DNA of 64,000 nucleotides from the NCBI GenBank assembly GCA_009801085.1, contig VNWV01000008.1, forward strand, positions 1,550,001-1,614,000. The letters are read 5' to 3'. This document shows, one piece after another, positions 1-10,854 of this stretch (position 1 is its first letter; each line of letters opens with the position of its first letter). The notes below the pieces were generated by a model. The model had not been told where the DNA came from. It searched no databases and saw nothing but the letters and a program-made list of their open reading frames with translations. The stretch is from Lasiodiplodia sp. COLG20. Its lineage: Eukaryota > Ascomycota > Dothideomycetes > Botryosphaeriales > Botryosphaeriaceae. The position numbers and the translations under genes were made by a program.

Positions 1-2
1 CA

Positions 3-2933
3 GCAATAAAGGTCCAGGCCGTGGCGCCCCCGACCCCGGAAACCCCACCACAACCTACCTACCTTGACGAAGAGGACATTCCTGATACTACTAACAACAC
101 CCCTTTCCCCGCTTTCTTCGCCTCCAAGACCTACAGCACCTGGTCATCCCGCGGCGGCCTCTTGCGCATCACTGGCGCGCCAGGCGCAGGGAAGTCGACG
201 CTGATGGCCAACCTGGTGGAGCACTTTGAGGAGACGATGATGACGGCTGCCAATGCCGCCGTTGACGTTGATGGCCGCCCGCGCAGCAGCAACGGGACCA
301 TCGTCTCGTACACGTTCCACGCCGCCGAGCCCGTCATGGTGGACCCGGGCCAGCACGCCCGTGGAAAGCCCGTCTCCGGCCTCCTGCACGCGCTGGGCCA
401 TCAACTAGCCCAGCAGGAGCAGCAGCAGCAGGACAAGAACGACTACTTCCTCCACACTGGCAATGATGCTCCGTCGGAGCTCGCAACTCTCTACGCGGCT
501 GACGGCGACGAGCAGCAGCAACACTCGTCGAGCAGGTGGGATCTGTCGGAGATGGAGCTGCAGGAAGTGTTGCTCAAGCATGCGCGGACGAGGTATTGCG
601 GAGCAGCGGCGCCGGGGAAGATGCGGGGGCGGCGGCTGTGGGTCTTTGTGGACGCGGTGGATGAGGTTGGAGATGAGGAGGCGGTGAGCGACCTGCTGGA
701 TTTCTTTGCGAAGCTGGCAGCGGTCCCGGCGGTGGGCGTGTGTGTGTCGGCGAAGGAGGAAGTGGGGAAGAAGGTGTTCGGACGGTGTGACGACAACGAG
801 CTGCAGGTGCGCGTCGAGGACTTCAACGCGAATGACATTGCGGACTATGTTCGCAGCGAGCTGGCCTTCACGCTGAATCACTTCAACGAAAGAGATCTGG
901 AAGCCGTGAGCCAAGTCATTGAGAAGAGATCGAGAAATGTCTTCCTCTGGGCCATTCTGGCTGTCGACATGATCCAACGGGACTGCAGAGGCCGCACACG
1001 CAAGCAGATCCGGGAGGCAGTGGAGCGGCTCCCCTTCAACCTGGACGAGATCTACCTCGAGCGCATCCTGAACATCCCGGCCGAAGATCGTGAGCCGTGT
1101 CTCCGCCTTTTCCAGTGGGTCTGCTTTGCCACGCGGCCACTGACGCTGCGCGAGCTCCGCGTTGCCCTCGTGCTACGCCCGGAGACCAAGAGTCTGGCCG
1201 ACGTCTACGCCGCGCCTGACTACATCGCCAGCGACGCTGACATCGCAGACGTCCTCCACCACCTCAGCCGCGGTCTCCTCCACGTGCCCGCCTTCGACGT
1301 CCACTCGGCTCCCATCGCCGCACCCGTCCACGCCTCTGCAAAGGACTTCCTCGTCTCCCGCAACGGCTTGGATATCCTCGCCGCTGGGAAGGCATCCACT
1401 CCCACACGCACCACGACCGATCTCTTCCTCTCCCGCCGACTGCTCCACTTCCTCTCCTTCCCGGAGTACCATGACACGTCGAGGGACCCGGCGACGCTTC
1501 CTCTCGCCTCGTACGCCACCTACTCATGGCACCTCCACGCCGAGTCGGCCGAGCACCACGGCGCCAACCAGGCCGACCTGCTCGATCTGCTTCACGCAGC
1601 GCCGACATTTCCGCGCTGGTGGTGGTGCCACGCCACCATCCTGTCGTCGCCCTCGTTCTCGCACCCCAACCAGCCGCCGCTGGACGTCATGGACGACCGC
1701 CTGGCCGAGCTGCTCTACATCCAGCACCGCCGTGCCGACCTGACCATCTTCGACCTCGCCGCGGCGTGCGGCCTCTGCAGCACCATCGGCGCCGCCCTGA
1801 CCGCCATCGCCGAGACGCTCTCGCCAACCTCCTCCACCAGCGGCGGCCTCGACGACGTCGGCGGCGCCTCGTCCGAGCGCACCCTCCTCCACTGGGCCGC
1901 CTTCTCGGGCAACGAGGCCATGGTCGACTTCTTCCTGCGCCGCCCCGACGTGCGCACCGCCGCCGTCGACCGCCGCGGCCAGACGGCCCTGCACATCGCC
2001 GTCATCCAGGGCCACGCCCGCATCGTGCGCACCCTCGTCGCCGCCATGCCTCCCGACGTCATCGACCGCCGCGACGAGGACGGCCGCGCCGCCCTGCACT
2101 ACGCCACGCTCCTGCAGGACAAGGCCGTCATCGAGGCCCTCCTTGACTCGCCCTCCTCCGGCCGCGCCGACGTCAACGTGCGCGACGCATCCGGCGCGAC
2201 GCCGCTCTTCGCCCCCTGCAAGGCCGGCGACGCCGGCGTCGTCGCCCGCTTCCTCGAGCTGGGCGGGCCCGCCGTCAACGTCAACATCCGCACCGACGAC
2301 GACAAGAACCCTACGAGGAAGCAGACGGTCCTGCACGCAGCCGTCTCCCGCCGCCGCCGCGCCGTCGTCCGCCTCCTCGTGCGCTCCCGCCCGGACCTCG
2401 ACGTCAACGCCCGCGACGGCGCCGGCGACGGCGCCCTGGCCCTCGCGGTGCGCATGGAGGACGTGGCCATGGCGGCAGTCCTGCTCGAGCGCCGCGACCT
2501 CGACGTCAACGCGCGCCGCCAAGGCGACTGTGCCGTGCAACAGAGTTGCTACGGCCCGCTGCTGGCCGCCGTGTCGACGGGCAACGAGGCGCTGGTGCGC
2601 GAGCTGCTCAAGCGGCCGGACCTCGACGTCAACGCCCGCGGCGAGCACTGGCGCTCGCCGCTGTCCATCGCTGTTGGGCTTGGGAATGTGGCTGTCGTGC
2701 GCCTGCTGGTCTGCCTCCGCCGCGATCTGGATGTCAACGCGCGTGACGTCGATGGCTGCACGGCGCTGATGGATGCGGTGGCGAGCGGGAGGGAGGACAT
2801 CGTCGCTGCGCTGCTTAGCCGGCCGGACGTTGATGTCTTGTCGAGCCATTCGGTGCTGATGTCGATGGCGCAGGAGAGCGGGAGCGAGGGGGTTGTGAGG
2901 TTGTTGAGGGATAGATACCACCGTGGGTTTTGA
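3..2933 (+). CDS. NACHT–ankyrin NLR-like protein, 5' end outside window
   Basis: The frame is open from the window edge, and the first methionine-like codon at 21 is GTG, so the true start and any N-terminal effector domain lie upstream. Counting from 21, residues 30–50 hold the pre-NACHT segment (YSTW then GGLLRI). The Walker A motif GAPGAGKS is at about 52–59, and a Walker B-like LWVFVDAVDEV lies near residue 210. A helical region follows, then ankyrin repeats from about residue 610 to the end. The last four repeats share an almost identical DLDVNAR core. Fungal NLRs of this build act in non-self recognition and programmed cell death; that role is inferred from architecture. No intron is apparent in the visible part. 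It ends at TGA 2931–2933. Confidence 0.85.
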   Translation, partial: AIKVQAVAPPTPETPPQPTYLDEEDIPDTTNNTPFPAFFASKTYSTWSSRGGLLRITGAPGAGKSTLMANLVEHFEETMMTAANAAVDVDGRPRSSNGTIVSYTFHAAEPVMVDPGQHARGKPVSGLLHALGHQLAQQEQQQQDKNDYFLHTGNDAPSELATLYAADGDEQQQHSSSRWDLSEMELQEVLLKHARTRYCGAAAPGKMRGRRLWVFVDAVDEVGDEEAVSDLLDFFAKLAAVPAVGVCVSAKEEVGKKVFGRCDDNELQVRVEDFNANDIADYVRSELAFTLNHFNERDLEAVSQVIEKRSRNVFLWAILAVDMIQRDCRGRTRKQIREAVERLPFNLDEIYLERILNIPAEDREPCLRLFQWVCFATRPLTLRELRVALVLRPETKSLADVYAAPDYIASDADIADVLHHLSRGLLHVPAFDVHSAPIAAPVHASAKDFLVSRNGLDILAAGKASTPTRTTTDLFLSRRLLHFLSFPEYHDTSRDPATLPLASYATYSWHLHAESAEHHGANQADLLDLLHAAPTFPRWWWCHATILSSPSFSHPNQPPLDVMDDRLAELLYIQHRRADLTIFDLAAACGLCSTIGAALTAIAETLSPTSSTSGGLDDVGGASSERTLLHWAAFSGNEAMVDFFLRRPDVRTAAVDRRGQTALHIAVIQGHARIVRTLVAAMPPDVIDRRDEDGRAALHYATLLQDKAVIEALLDSPSSGRADVNVRDASGATPLFAPCKAGDAGVVARFLELGGPAVNVNIRTDDDKNPTRKQTVLHAAVSRRRRAVVRLLVRSRPDLDVNARDGAGDGALALAVRMEDVAMAAVLLERRDLDVNARRQGDCAVQQSCYGPLLAAVSTGNEALVRELLKRPDLDVNARGEHWRSPLSIAVGLGNVAVVRLLVCLRRDLDVNARDVDGCTALMDAVASGREDIVAALLSRPDVDVLSSHSVLMSMAQESGSEGVVRLLRDRYHRGF

Positions 2934-3070
2934 GAGCAATGTTTGGGAGGGTTCTGGTTAGGATGGGTTGGTTTTTTTTTCCGGGTTGGGAAATGGCTAA
3001 AGGACTATATGATCATTCTGACATTTTGTATTCCAAAGCAACGAATTGTACCAGTAGGTTCATTTATGTT

Positions 3071-3112
3071 GGTGGTGGTGGTGGTGGTGGTGGTGGTGGT
3101 GGTGGTGGTGGT
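3071..3112 (+). repeat. (GGT)14 microsatellite
   Basis: Fourteen uninterrupted GGT units lie about 140 bp after the NLR stop codon, probably in its 3' UTR. Such a tract is expected to vary in length between strains. Confidence 0.95.
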
Positions 3113-4443
3113 TGTTTTTGACGGGGTGGTTGTGTGAAGTCTTTGCAACGGCGTTGGCGTTTTATGTCGGGAAGTTAAAGTAGACGATGTTGTTTTGTAT
3201 GTACATATCAACTTCATAAGTAACATGTTGAATACAGATATTAGAGAAAGAGCCCTTGAGTAATAGACGCACAAAAAGTGTAGTGAAGCTGAGCATGTAG
3301 GTACGTATATATTGCAAGGCCGATGTACGCGACCAGGGTTACCATCATATAATCTGCCAAAGTAGAATCTCCATCATGCTCTTGTTAACATAACGGGCTG
3401 GCCAATTGGATTACAGATGTTGTTTCTATTCACTGGCTACCTGTATTAGGGTGAGCGTGTGCTTGTGCTGTGCATAGGCGCGGAGCACGTCGTCGTCATC
3501 ATTAAAATACGAACGCCCGACATTACCATGTAAGTTGGGCGTTGATGAAACGCGGGGGAAATTTAAGTAAATGAGGACACATGCTGCAAAATTTACTTTG
3601 CGAAATGAGTTGGAATTCTCAACATGGGCGCTCCACGGACTATTCGGCAGTGAGTATCCGATGTCATTCACCCTCACCTTCCCGTCCATCGACATTCCCG
3701 CTGCGTCGTTTTCGGTAATCGTACATCGTTACTTGTCATCAGAATTTGACCGCATGTGCGCTTTCTGCAATATCTAGGCATGAAGAATGTGATCGGAAGG
3801 CTAGCGTGAGCAATAGCAAGGCCCTGGAATATGGAGCAATCATACTTCAGCAATTTTCTTTGCGACGAGTAGCATACGTGAGCAGTTGAAGCTATCGTCC
3901 GGACCGGAATGTATAATTGCGTGTGGGTGGTACTTCAATTACCCATGACTTGAGCAAAGAACAAATTCACGCAAGTCTTTTGTTGACAGACTCTTCTAAA
4001 AATAATTTGCGTTCCACATACTCAACTTAGTTTTGATGATGAACTTGTTCTATTGGAGCAGTCGGCACAGGGCCAGTATCATTGCCATGTGCGCTATCGA
4101 TTACATTACGATAAGGAGTTACGACAAGCACCCTCGCAGAACGAGGTATGGCTGATCAGTGGATAAAGGCAATGACAAAGCAAAAGAGAATCATGAAACA
4201 AAGTCTCGTGAGGCAATAATACAAGAGTGAGTGCCGCACATGGAAGCAAAAGGTACAGGAAAGGAAGAAGTGAAAGTCATGAAATGCCTGTCCTGATCAT
4301 TACTCTTTCCTGAACTCTTCCATCGGGAAACTTCGCTCCCAGAAGTAACTAGTGAAATAAAAATCCTGACTGGGCATCGACCTGGATGCTATGTACGCCA
4401 GAATGCCCTTAACAATTGAAGTGTGAATGCATGAGTACCCCAT
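3113..4443. other. AT-rich intergenic gap with a degenerate palindromic element
   Basis: No conserved reading frame was found. The only structure noticed is the decayed copy of the palindromic repeat at 3884–3975. The gap separates the NLR from the SOD gene's 3' end. Confidence 0.6.
3884..3975. repeat. Palindromic element, degenerate copy 1
   Basis: Bases 3884–3904 match the left arm of the other copies (AGTTGAAGCTATCGTCCGGA and on). Bases 3932–3975 match the right end, including ACCCATGACTTGAGCAAA and the terminal CACGCAAG. The stem is no longer intact because the inner right arm is lost or mutated. It is recognised by alignment with 18044–18154. Confidence 0.7.
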
Positions 4444-5217
4444 CTACAACATCAGAGCAGCGAATGCAGCCAGAAGAGCGGCTCCGCTGAAGACAGTGTC
4501 GCGCGTGGCGCCAGAGGAAGGAAGAGAGGTGCCACCGGGCGTGGTGGCAGGAGTGCTGGGAGTAGCAGTCGGGATGCTAGGCTTGCTGATAATCGGGGTC
4601 GTGGAGTTGCCGTAAGTGCCATTGGTACCGGCACCGACCTGGACAAAGTTGGCGCAAGTGATGCGGGTCTTGTTGGGGTAGTGGACAACGACGCTGCGGT
4701 TGCCGAAGAAGGCACCAATTCCGGGAACCAGAGCGGCGTAGTCATCGGTGTAGCTGTTGAGCTCGTCAGCAACAAGATTCCCGAGGCGAGAATGAGTCAT
4801 TTACCTTTGAGAGTGGCCAGGAGCGCTGAGCTTGCCGTGCTTGCCAGAGAGATCACCGACCTGGCAGGTCTGAGGCTCGTCGGCGTCACAGGCGGGATCC
4901 TCGCCGCGCTCGTAGGGGTCAAGGTGAGCAAGCGTCTTGGTGCAGTTGCCATCCTCGGGAACAGGCTGGTCGTGGATGTGGTACGTGTATGGGCCATTGT
5001 CGAGCGGGAGACCAGAGATGGAGATTTGGAACTGGACACCAGCGCCACCGCCGACAGAGGAGGCAGTCACGGAGCCACGAACGGCGGTGTCCTCGCGGTT
5101 GGGGAAAGTGGCGACGTAGACAGCGCCGGCAGGGTTGTTGGTAATGACAGCGGCGTCGGTAGCGGCAGCGGTGGCGGCAGAGCCGGCGACAGCGAGGAAG
5201 AGGGTGGTGCAACGCAT
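4444..5217 (-). CDS. GPI-anchored Cu-only superoxide dismutase (SOD5-like)
   Basis: Exons on the minus strand are 5217–4805 and 4753–4444, with one 51-nt intron (GTAAAT…CTGAC…CAG), giving 240 residues. The start follows AAG and opens a signal peptide (MRCTTLFLAVAGSAATAAA). The SOD core includes YHIHDQPV, an acidic Cys-rich stretch, VGDLSGKHGK, and after the intron GAFFGNRSVVVHYPNKTRI then TCANF. The histidine pattern and surface location fit the Cu-only SOD5 group, which dismutates extracellular superoxide. The C-terminus is Ser/Thr-rich and ends in a hydrophobic GPI signal. The splice restores GHSQ-SYTDDY, as expected in the family. Confidence 0.88.
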
Positions 5218-6888
5218 CTTGACGGTGTTGTTGATTGGGGGAGTCTTCGGAGAAGCCGGAAAAATGCTACTGGAGAGTGGGATGCAGCGAAAGAGAAGAG
5301 TTGGCAGAGAACCGGGCTTAAGAGAAGCCAATGAGGGTGGGTCGTGCTTCCCGAAAACGAAGGGAGATCTGGGCAGCGATTAGCGGAGGAAGGAGCGAGC
5401 GTGGGAGTTGGTGTTTGCGCCGTAATTTAGGGCGGCGGGGGAAATGAGGGAATGCGATGTCGGTGTGACGGGCACTGGATACGCACCAATCGAGGCAGAA
5501 CTGGGGAAAGTCGGACTGGGCGCAAGGAAATCAGGCAAGATCTTCGAGAGGGCGAAGACAGGAGGGTGGGCCGGGCGTGGGCATTTAAGCTTGGCCGGCA
5601 CAGCGACAATAAATCCACGACGGGCTCATCTGCCTCGACGATACATCTGCAGGCGGCGCAGCGCACCAAGCGCATCCATCGCCTTTCACAGCCGTTTCAT
5701 GCGTGCGGCGGCAGCGCCCTCGTTTTGCCCAGCCTCGATGCCATCCCAAATAGAAACAAAGCCAACTGGGATGGCCGCCTCCCGGCCAATCGGCTGCGGC
5801 GAATGCGCTGTCCCCAGATCACCGGCCCCTGCGCTAATGCAATAGCCAAAGCTTGTGCGCAGTCCTGTGGTCACCAACGCCCGTCTCACCTGGCCGTGCC
5901 GCTGCCCGAGACCTCCAGCCGCCCTGTGCCTGCAGGCCCACGCAGGGCTGAGCCTTGGCTGGCCATCCAACCGCCGAGGAGGCAGGGACGTGCAGCTCCC
6001 GACCTCCTCCAAAATAGACAGCCAGCGACGTGGCTGGACATGGCAGGGCTGGTGAAGGTGCCCACCCAGCGCAAACGGCGAGACATTACCGCCGAAGCTG
6101 GTCGCACCTGCAATATGCCGTTCGTGCGACGGCTGCGTGCGACAAAGGCATGAGGTCGTTGACTGCCCGGCTGCGTCACAGCCATGATCGCCCGAAAATC
6201 GTTGCCGCTGTTCTTTACGTTTCTCAGCATGGCGCCAAGCGGGAGTGTTTCGCTTCCTCCCCAGCCATCTCGGAATCTCTCCAGCCGGCCCGCTCCTCTA
6301 GCTCCCTCCTGTCCTAAACAACCCCCGCCTCCGGGACTGTCTGATTGCAGTTCCTGATTGTGGAACACGGCTGCAGCACCGACTTTACTCTCCGCCCGGG
6401 AATATCCACAGAGGACCTTGGCAAGCACGCCTTTCTCCCAACCTCGTGGGAAGTGGCACACGGCTCGAAATTTTGACAGCTCTGTCGCGGCGCATTATCT
6501 CGTGGCAGCCAAGAGCCGTTCGACCTTTGGGTCCGTCGCGGTTGGCCCTGATGTTGTACGCGAGCGTCCCCCACGTTACGCTGCATAAGTACGCCTCTAG
6601 TGGGCAAGTAGAGAAATCTGGCGTTGCGGTCGAGAGTCAAGTAATTGTATTCCTCGTCACGTACGCTCAACATTAGATGTGCTGAAATTCCAGCCTTCCG
6701 CGCGTCCTCGGAAATCTCCTTTCTGCCGATAAAAACGCGACTCCTCTTCTTTCAACATGTTACATAGCGCAATCTTTGCACAACATCAATAACGTAATGT
6801 TTCGCTCGGCACCTGGTTCACGGATCCCGGCAAGCGGCTTCTCTTTGGCTGGTGTACGTATCCCTGGCCAGTGTACCGGGACTATCCA
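5218..6888. other. Intergenic, no gene recognised
   Basis: This holds the upstream region of the SOD gene and the 3' side of the sugar transporter. Open frames on both strands (for example 5452–6153 plus and 5886–6461 minus) overlap each other, have low-information sequence and resemble no family I know. Confidence 0.5.
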
Positions 6889-8803
6889 TCACTTGACCTC
6901 TTTCCCCTTTCCAACAGTCACCTCCACTTCCTCGACGCCATCCATGCTTCCCGCTCTCGGATTCACTCCTTCAATGACATTTCCGGACACCTCTGCATGC
7001 AGGATCTGCTCTATGTCCGGAACATCCGAGTGCTTATGGCCGTCGAAGATGGCGTCAATCTCTTCCAGCGTCTTTCCTTTCGTTTCCACCCATGCAAAGA
7101 CGAGGTACAGCACCTCCAGGATATCCCAGGATGCGTTGATAATGTAGGTTTTCCAGCCAATGGCATCCATGGCGAAAGGAAAGACCATCGTCACAAAGAG
7201 TCTGCACCAGCATTAGACCTTGATGCCTGTATGCAAGGATCGCAACTTACCCAACGCAATTGACGACGAACGTATACACGGCCATGCCGTTGGCGCGCAT
7301 CGAGTAGTTGAGCACCTCAGGCGGATACAAGACCGTCAGTGGTGTCCACCCGAACGAGTACGAGCCCTGGAAGAGAAAGATTATGGCCACCGAAGCGTAG
7401 ATGCCGGATGTGTTTGTTGACTCTCCGTAAAACTTGTTGAGGCCCGCGTATAGGAAGAAGAATACAGTGAGAAGGACGGTGGAGATAATGGCCATGGGCT
7501 TGCGGCCAAGCTTATTCATGAAGTACGTGCCCAGTAAAGCGATGCAAAGGCACCACGCGTTCATGATGATGTTCTGCACTATGGTAAGCTACAGGCGTTC
7601 GAACATGGAAGGCGAGCGAAACTCACGATCTCAAGCTGAGTTGTGGTGTCGGTGACACCGGCTCCATCGAGCATCGTGCCCAAGTAATACGATACGATGT
7701 TGTTTCCTTCGATACAATCAGTTTTTTTTTCGCCTGCCATCGCGCAGCAGCAAATAGACTTACCTGAAAGCATGCAAATGACGGCAACAGAAATCGTGAG
7801 CATGATCCTCTTCCTACGGCTCGGCGTCCGCACAATCTCTTTCACTGTCATCTCTCCTGATTCCTTTTCCCACTTCAATGTGTCGCTGATTGACTGGAAT
7901 TCTACGAGCGTGGCTGGATCCTTCTGATCACCGTCGCTATGCGTCAAAGCGAGTGCATATAGCGCTTCTTCGGGGCGGTTTTGGTAAACAAGCCACTGCG
8001 GATCTTGTCAGCATTTCCTTACGGGTAGAGACAGCAGAGAAAGCCAACATACTCTTGGACTTTCCGGTACAAGGGGTAGGATCAGGAGGCATAGCACGCT
8101 GAAGACGCCCTGTACAGCTGAAGGCAAGCGCCATGCCCACGTGCTGTCCATCATTCCCGTACCGTATGTGATTCCGGACGCAATGAGGCCACCAACGTAC
8201 CCTATTCGATATGGTTGTCAGAAATCTCCATCCCACTCTTCCCTTCTAATAGTACTTGCATGCACTCACAGAAATTGTAGAACCTACATTCCACTTGTTA
8301 GCACAGCACTCATTCGCAACAGAAAATGAACAAAAGTCCACTTACAGCCCCAACCCCCACGCCCTCCACCGATGCGGCAAGCACTCCGACAACCACGTCG
8401 GCCCTGCGATAGCCGTCGCCCCATTCCCGACACCGATGACGATCCGCGCGATGGCGAACATGGCGACGTTCTGCGCAGCGGCCTGCAGCACGACGGCCAC
8501 GATGGTCACGACGGCGGCGATGGCCATGGCGTTCTTGCGGCCGAGCGAGTCCGACACGGCGCCGTAGAAGAAGCACGGGAGCACCTGGCCGATGTACACG
8601 GTGGCCGTGTTGAGCGCCGTCGTCGCCGGTGTCAGGTGGAAGTAGTTCTCGTAGGCGGGCAGGATGTTGAGCCCGCTCATCATCGACCCGTCGTAGCCCA
8701 GCGTCGCCGACGAGATGCACGAGCTGAGTATGAGCAGGGCGACGACGAGCCGCGATGAGCGGGGGACCAGCGGCGAGGCTTCGAAGCTCGGTAGGAGTGC
8801 CAT
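6889..8803 (-). CDS. MFS sugar transporter, lactose-permease-like
   Basis: Seven exons: 8803–8346, 8283–8270, 8201–8053, 7995–7764, 7706–7627, 7573–7251 and 7201–6889, giving 522 residues. The in-frame codon at 8809 is GTG, so the ATG at 8803 is taken as start. Sugar-transporter marks are GYDGSMMSGL in TM1, GAVSDSLGRKNA (motif A), the joined FYNFWYVGGLIASG, WRLPSAVQG then PESPR, and PPEVLNYSMRANG. VETKGKTLEEIDAIF closes the fold before a cytosolic tail. The family imports hexoses or disaccharides across the plasma membrane; the substrate cannot be read from sequence. Exon 2 is only 14 nt, and it is needed to restore the conserved FYNFW segment. Confidence 0.9.
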
Positions 8804-9309
8804 GGTCACGGGCGATATGCGGGATAGTCAGATCGTCGATGGCCGAGAGTAATGGTGGAGGTGGGAAGACGGCAGGGTCCAAACAGACCGAAACAACCGC
8901 CCTTGTCCATCTTTTCAGTGTTTACAGCATCTCTTATATTCGCAGACTATAGTCCAGCTGGTGTAGTCCTGGTCCTCCTTCTGGGATGTTTTGAGAAGAG
9001 TGGGAGGAGAGGCCTTATCGACCGTCGACGTTGATAGCATGGCGGGCGATCAGTTGCCAGGATACATGCCGAGAGAAACCAATGAGCTTATCGATGTACC
9101 CAGAAGCCTTGCCTGTTTTCGGGTCCTTGCACCCCCGCCAGGCCGGAAATCTGGGGGAGATAGCGAGTCGTTCATGCCCGCATATGCGTCTTGAGGAGCA
9201 ACGGGAAAGTGGAGATAGCGGGCGGTCCGATGCCACAGATAGTTTCGTCATTTCTAAGCTGCTCCGATGGAGATTAACTCTTCAATTGCCCGATTGGAAT
9301 ACTTTGTTC
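8804..9309. other. Intergenic, promoter side of the sugar transporter
   Basis: Nothing conserved was recognised between the transporter start and the downstream end of the helicase relic. Confidence 0.45.
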
Positions 9310-10854
9310 CTAGCAAATAGGGTGCAGAGATACGATTTCCCAAGATTTGTATACTCCAGGGGCGGTGGTGCCGACAACGTTTAAAGGTTGTGTGGTCACG
9401 CAGTTGCGATAACGCGCTTTTGCGAATTCTGACCAGAGGACGCTCCGAGAACCTAGTAGGAACTCTGCGGGGTGCAGATAATTTAAGAACAAGGAAAGCG
9501 CTGTCTGAAACCACCTCACTCTGCCGCGCCCCGTTGCTCTCTTCGGGTTGTCCGCGTTCAGGACCTCGATGCCGTTACAGCCATATCTCTTTCTGAGCAC
9601 TTCAGCAACAATAGCGTTCACGAGCGTATTAGATAACCCAAGCACAAATTTCTCCTTGTTAGTGTCCGTGTCAATGAGCTAGAAGAGGGCCTTCATCTTG
9701 CCAAAGCTATTAATGAGCGCGCCAAAGTCTTCGCTCAATAGCGATTCGTAGGTAGACGTCTTTTCCCCCATAGAATAGATCGTCTTGGTGTCATCCCGCT
9801 CCCACATCTTATATAATTCTTTTTCCGCCAGTTCCTTCTGCGTCTCTGTAGACTTACTCCACTTGGGGTTCTTTAGTTCCTGCGCCAGATGAGGGAAGGC
9901 AAGCTGCGCCAGCACGAGGTTGGTCTCGCTGGTGATGACATCACTATCTTTCAGTGAAATGCGCTTCTCGTTCTTTGCTGCCTGCTTCTAGAACCTTGAC
10001 TTCTTAATGCGCTCAACAGCTTCCTTGCTCCGCGATCTCTGGGCCCTTTCTGCCCTCTTCACCAGCTCGGTAATCACTTCTGAGTAGGTCGACGGAATTC
10101 GGCATGGGATAATGAGGTGCTTGTGGAGCGGTACTTCGACGGCGAAGTTATCGTCAAACTGGATTGTGCGAGCATTCCTCGCGATGGCGACTTGTTGGAA
10201 AAGCTGGGAGAAGCTGTCGTGCTACTTCTTCCGGAACACTTCAGAATGCTCGCCTTTGAGCATGACTTTGCATAAACGAATGAGCTCATTGAGTGCAACT
10301 TTATTTGGCTGCTTTGGACGATCTTCCTCGCGGGTTGTCATCGTGTTCAGCGGCCTTTCCAGTGGCTCTGGGCCTTGAGGCATGGGCGTCCCCGACACGA
10401 ATAAGAAGAAGGGCGGTAATTCAAAGTTGAATACACGGTTGCGCCTCTGGATCATCGAAAGTAGATCCCACAGCGCGTTGCCCGACCCATGAGAGATGTG
10501 CCATTCATCCACACATACCCGGCCAATTACCAAACCCTCAGCGAAGGTTGTCCAGAACAATTTGCTTTCGGTTGAGCCTTGCGTAGTAACAAAGGCATAC
10601 TTGTCACTGCCATCTTGGCTGAGGCAGTTCAAGAGGGCGATGTCGTCGTCGTCTGTCCACTCTTCGCCTTCCAGACGCGACTTGGCCCAGTCGGTTTTCA
10701 GCAGGTGCTTCTTTGACTCAAATTTGTGGGGATCGCTTTGGAGGATGTCGCCATGCGACCTCTTTAGGGTCATGCCGCGCCGATTCTCGTCGACGATTGC
10801 TTGATCTGTGCATTCCAAGAAGGGAAAGAATGGTGTTCGGTCGACAAAAGCCAT
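9310..10854 (-). pseudogene. SNF2-like helicase relic with in-frame TAG stops
   Basis: One minus-strand frame runs 515 codons without a shift but carries internal TAG codons at 10222–10224, 9988–9990 and 9679–9681, and stops at TAG 9310–9312. The first segment has a DEAH-like motif II (CVDEWHISHGSG) and an SNF2 motif III-like LFVSGTPMPQG. The last segment has KFVLGLSNTLVNAIVAEVL then VRWFQ, like the C-terminal helicase lobe. Motif I was not found. The frame may continue upstream past another TAG at 10888–10890 into a HQITG motif typical of SNF2 N-lobes. Family members are chromatin or DNA translocases; this copy is presumably dead. All stops are explicable as CAG or TGG to TAG transitions. 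Confidence 0.7.

Noticed and set aside
1524..2939. 471-codon open frame opposite the NLR ankyrin region
   Set aside because: It mirrors the GC-rich repeat codons of the real gene; residues are His/Arg/Ala/Gly-rich with no domain.
4681..5334. 217-codon plus-strand frame opposite the SOD gene
   Set aside because: Shadow of the SOD coding strand, whose exons are well supported.
5452..6153. 233-codon plus-strand frame in the SOD–transporter gap
   Set aside because: Overlaps an equally long minus-strand frame, and shows no signal, domain or splice logic.
9310..10854. TAG as a recoded sense codon in the SNF2-like frame
   Set aside because: Intact genes in the window do not carry internal TAGs, and RIP-type mutation explains them more simply.
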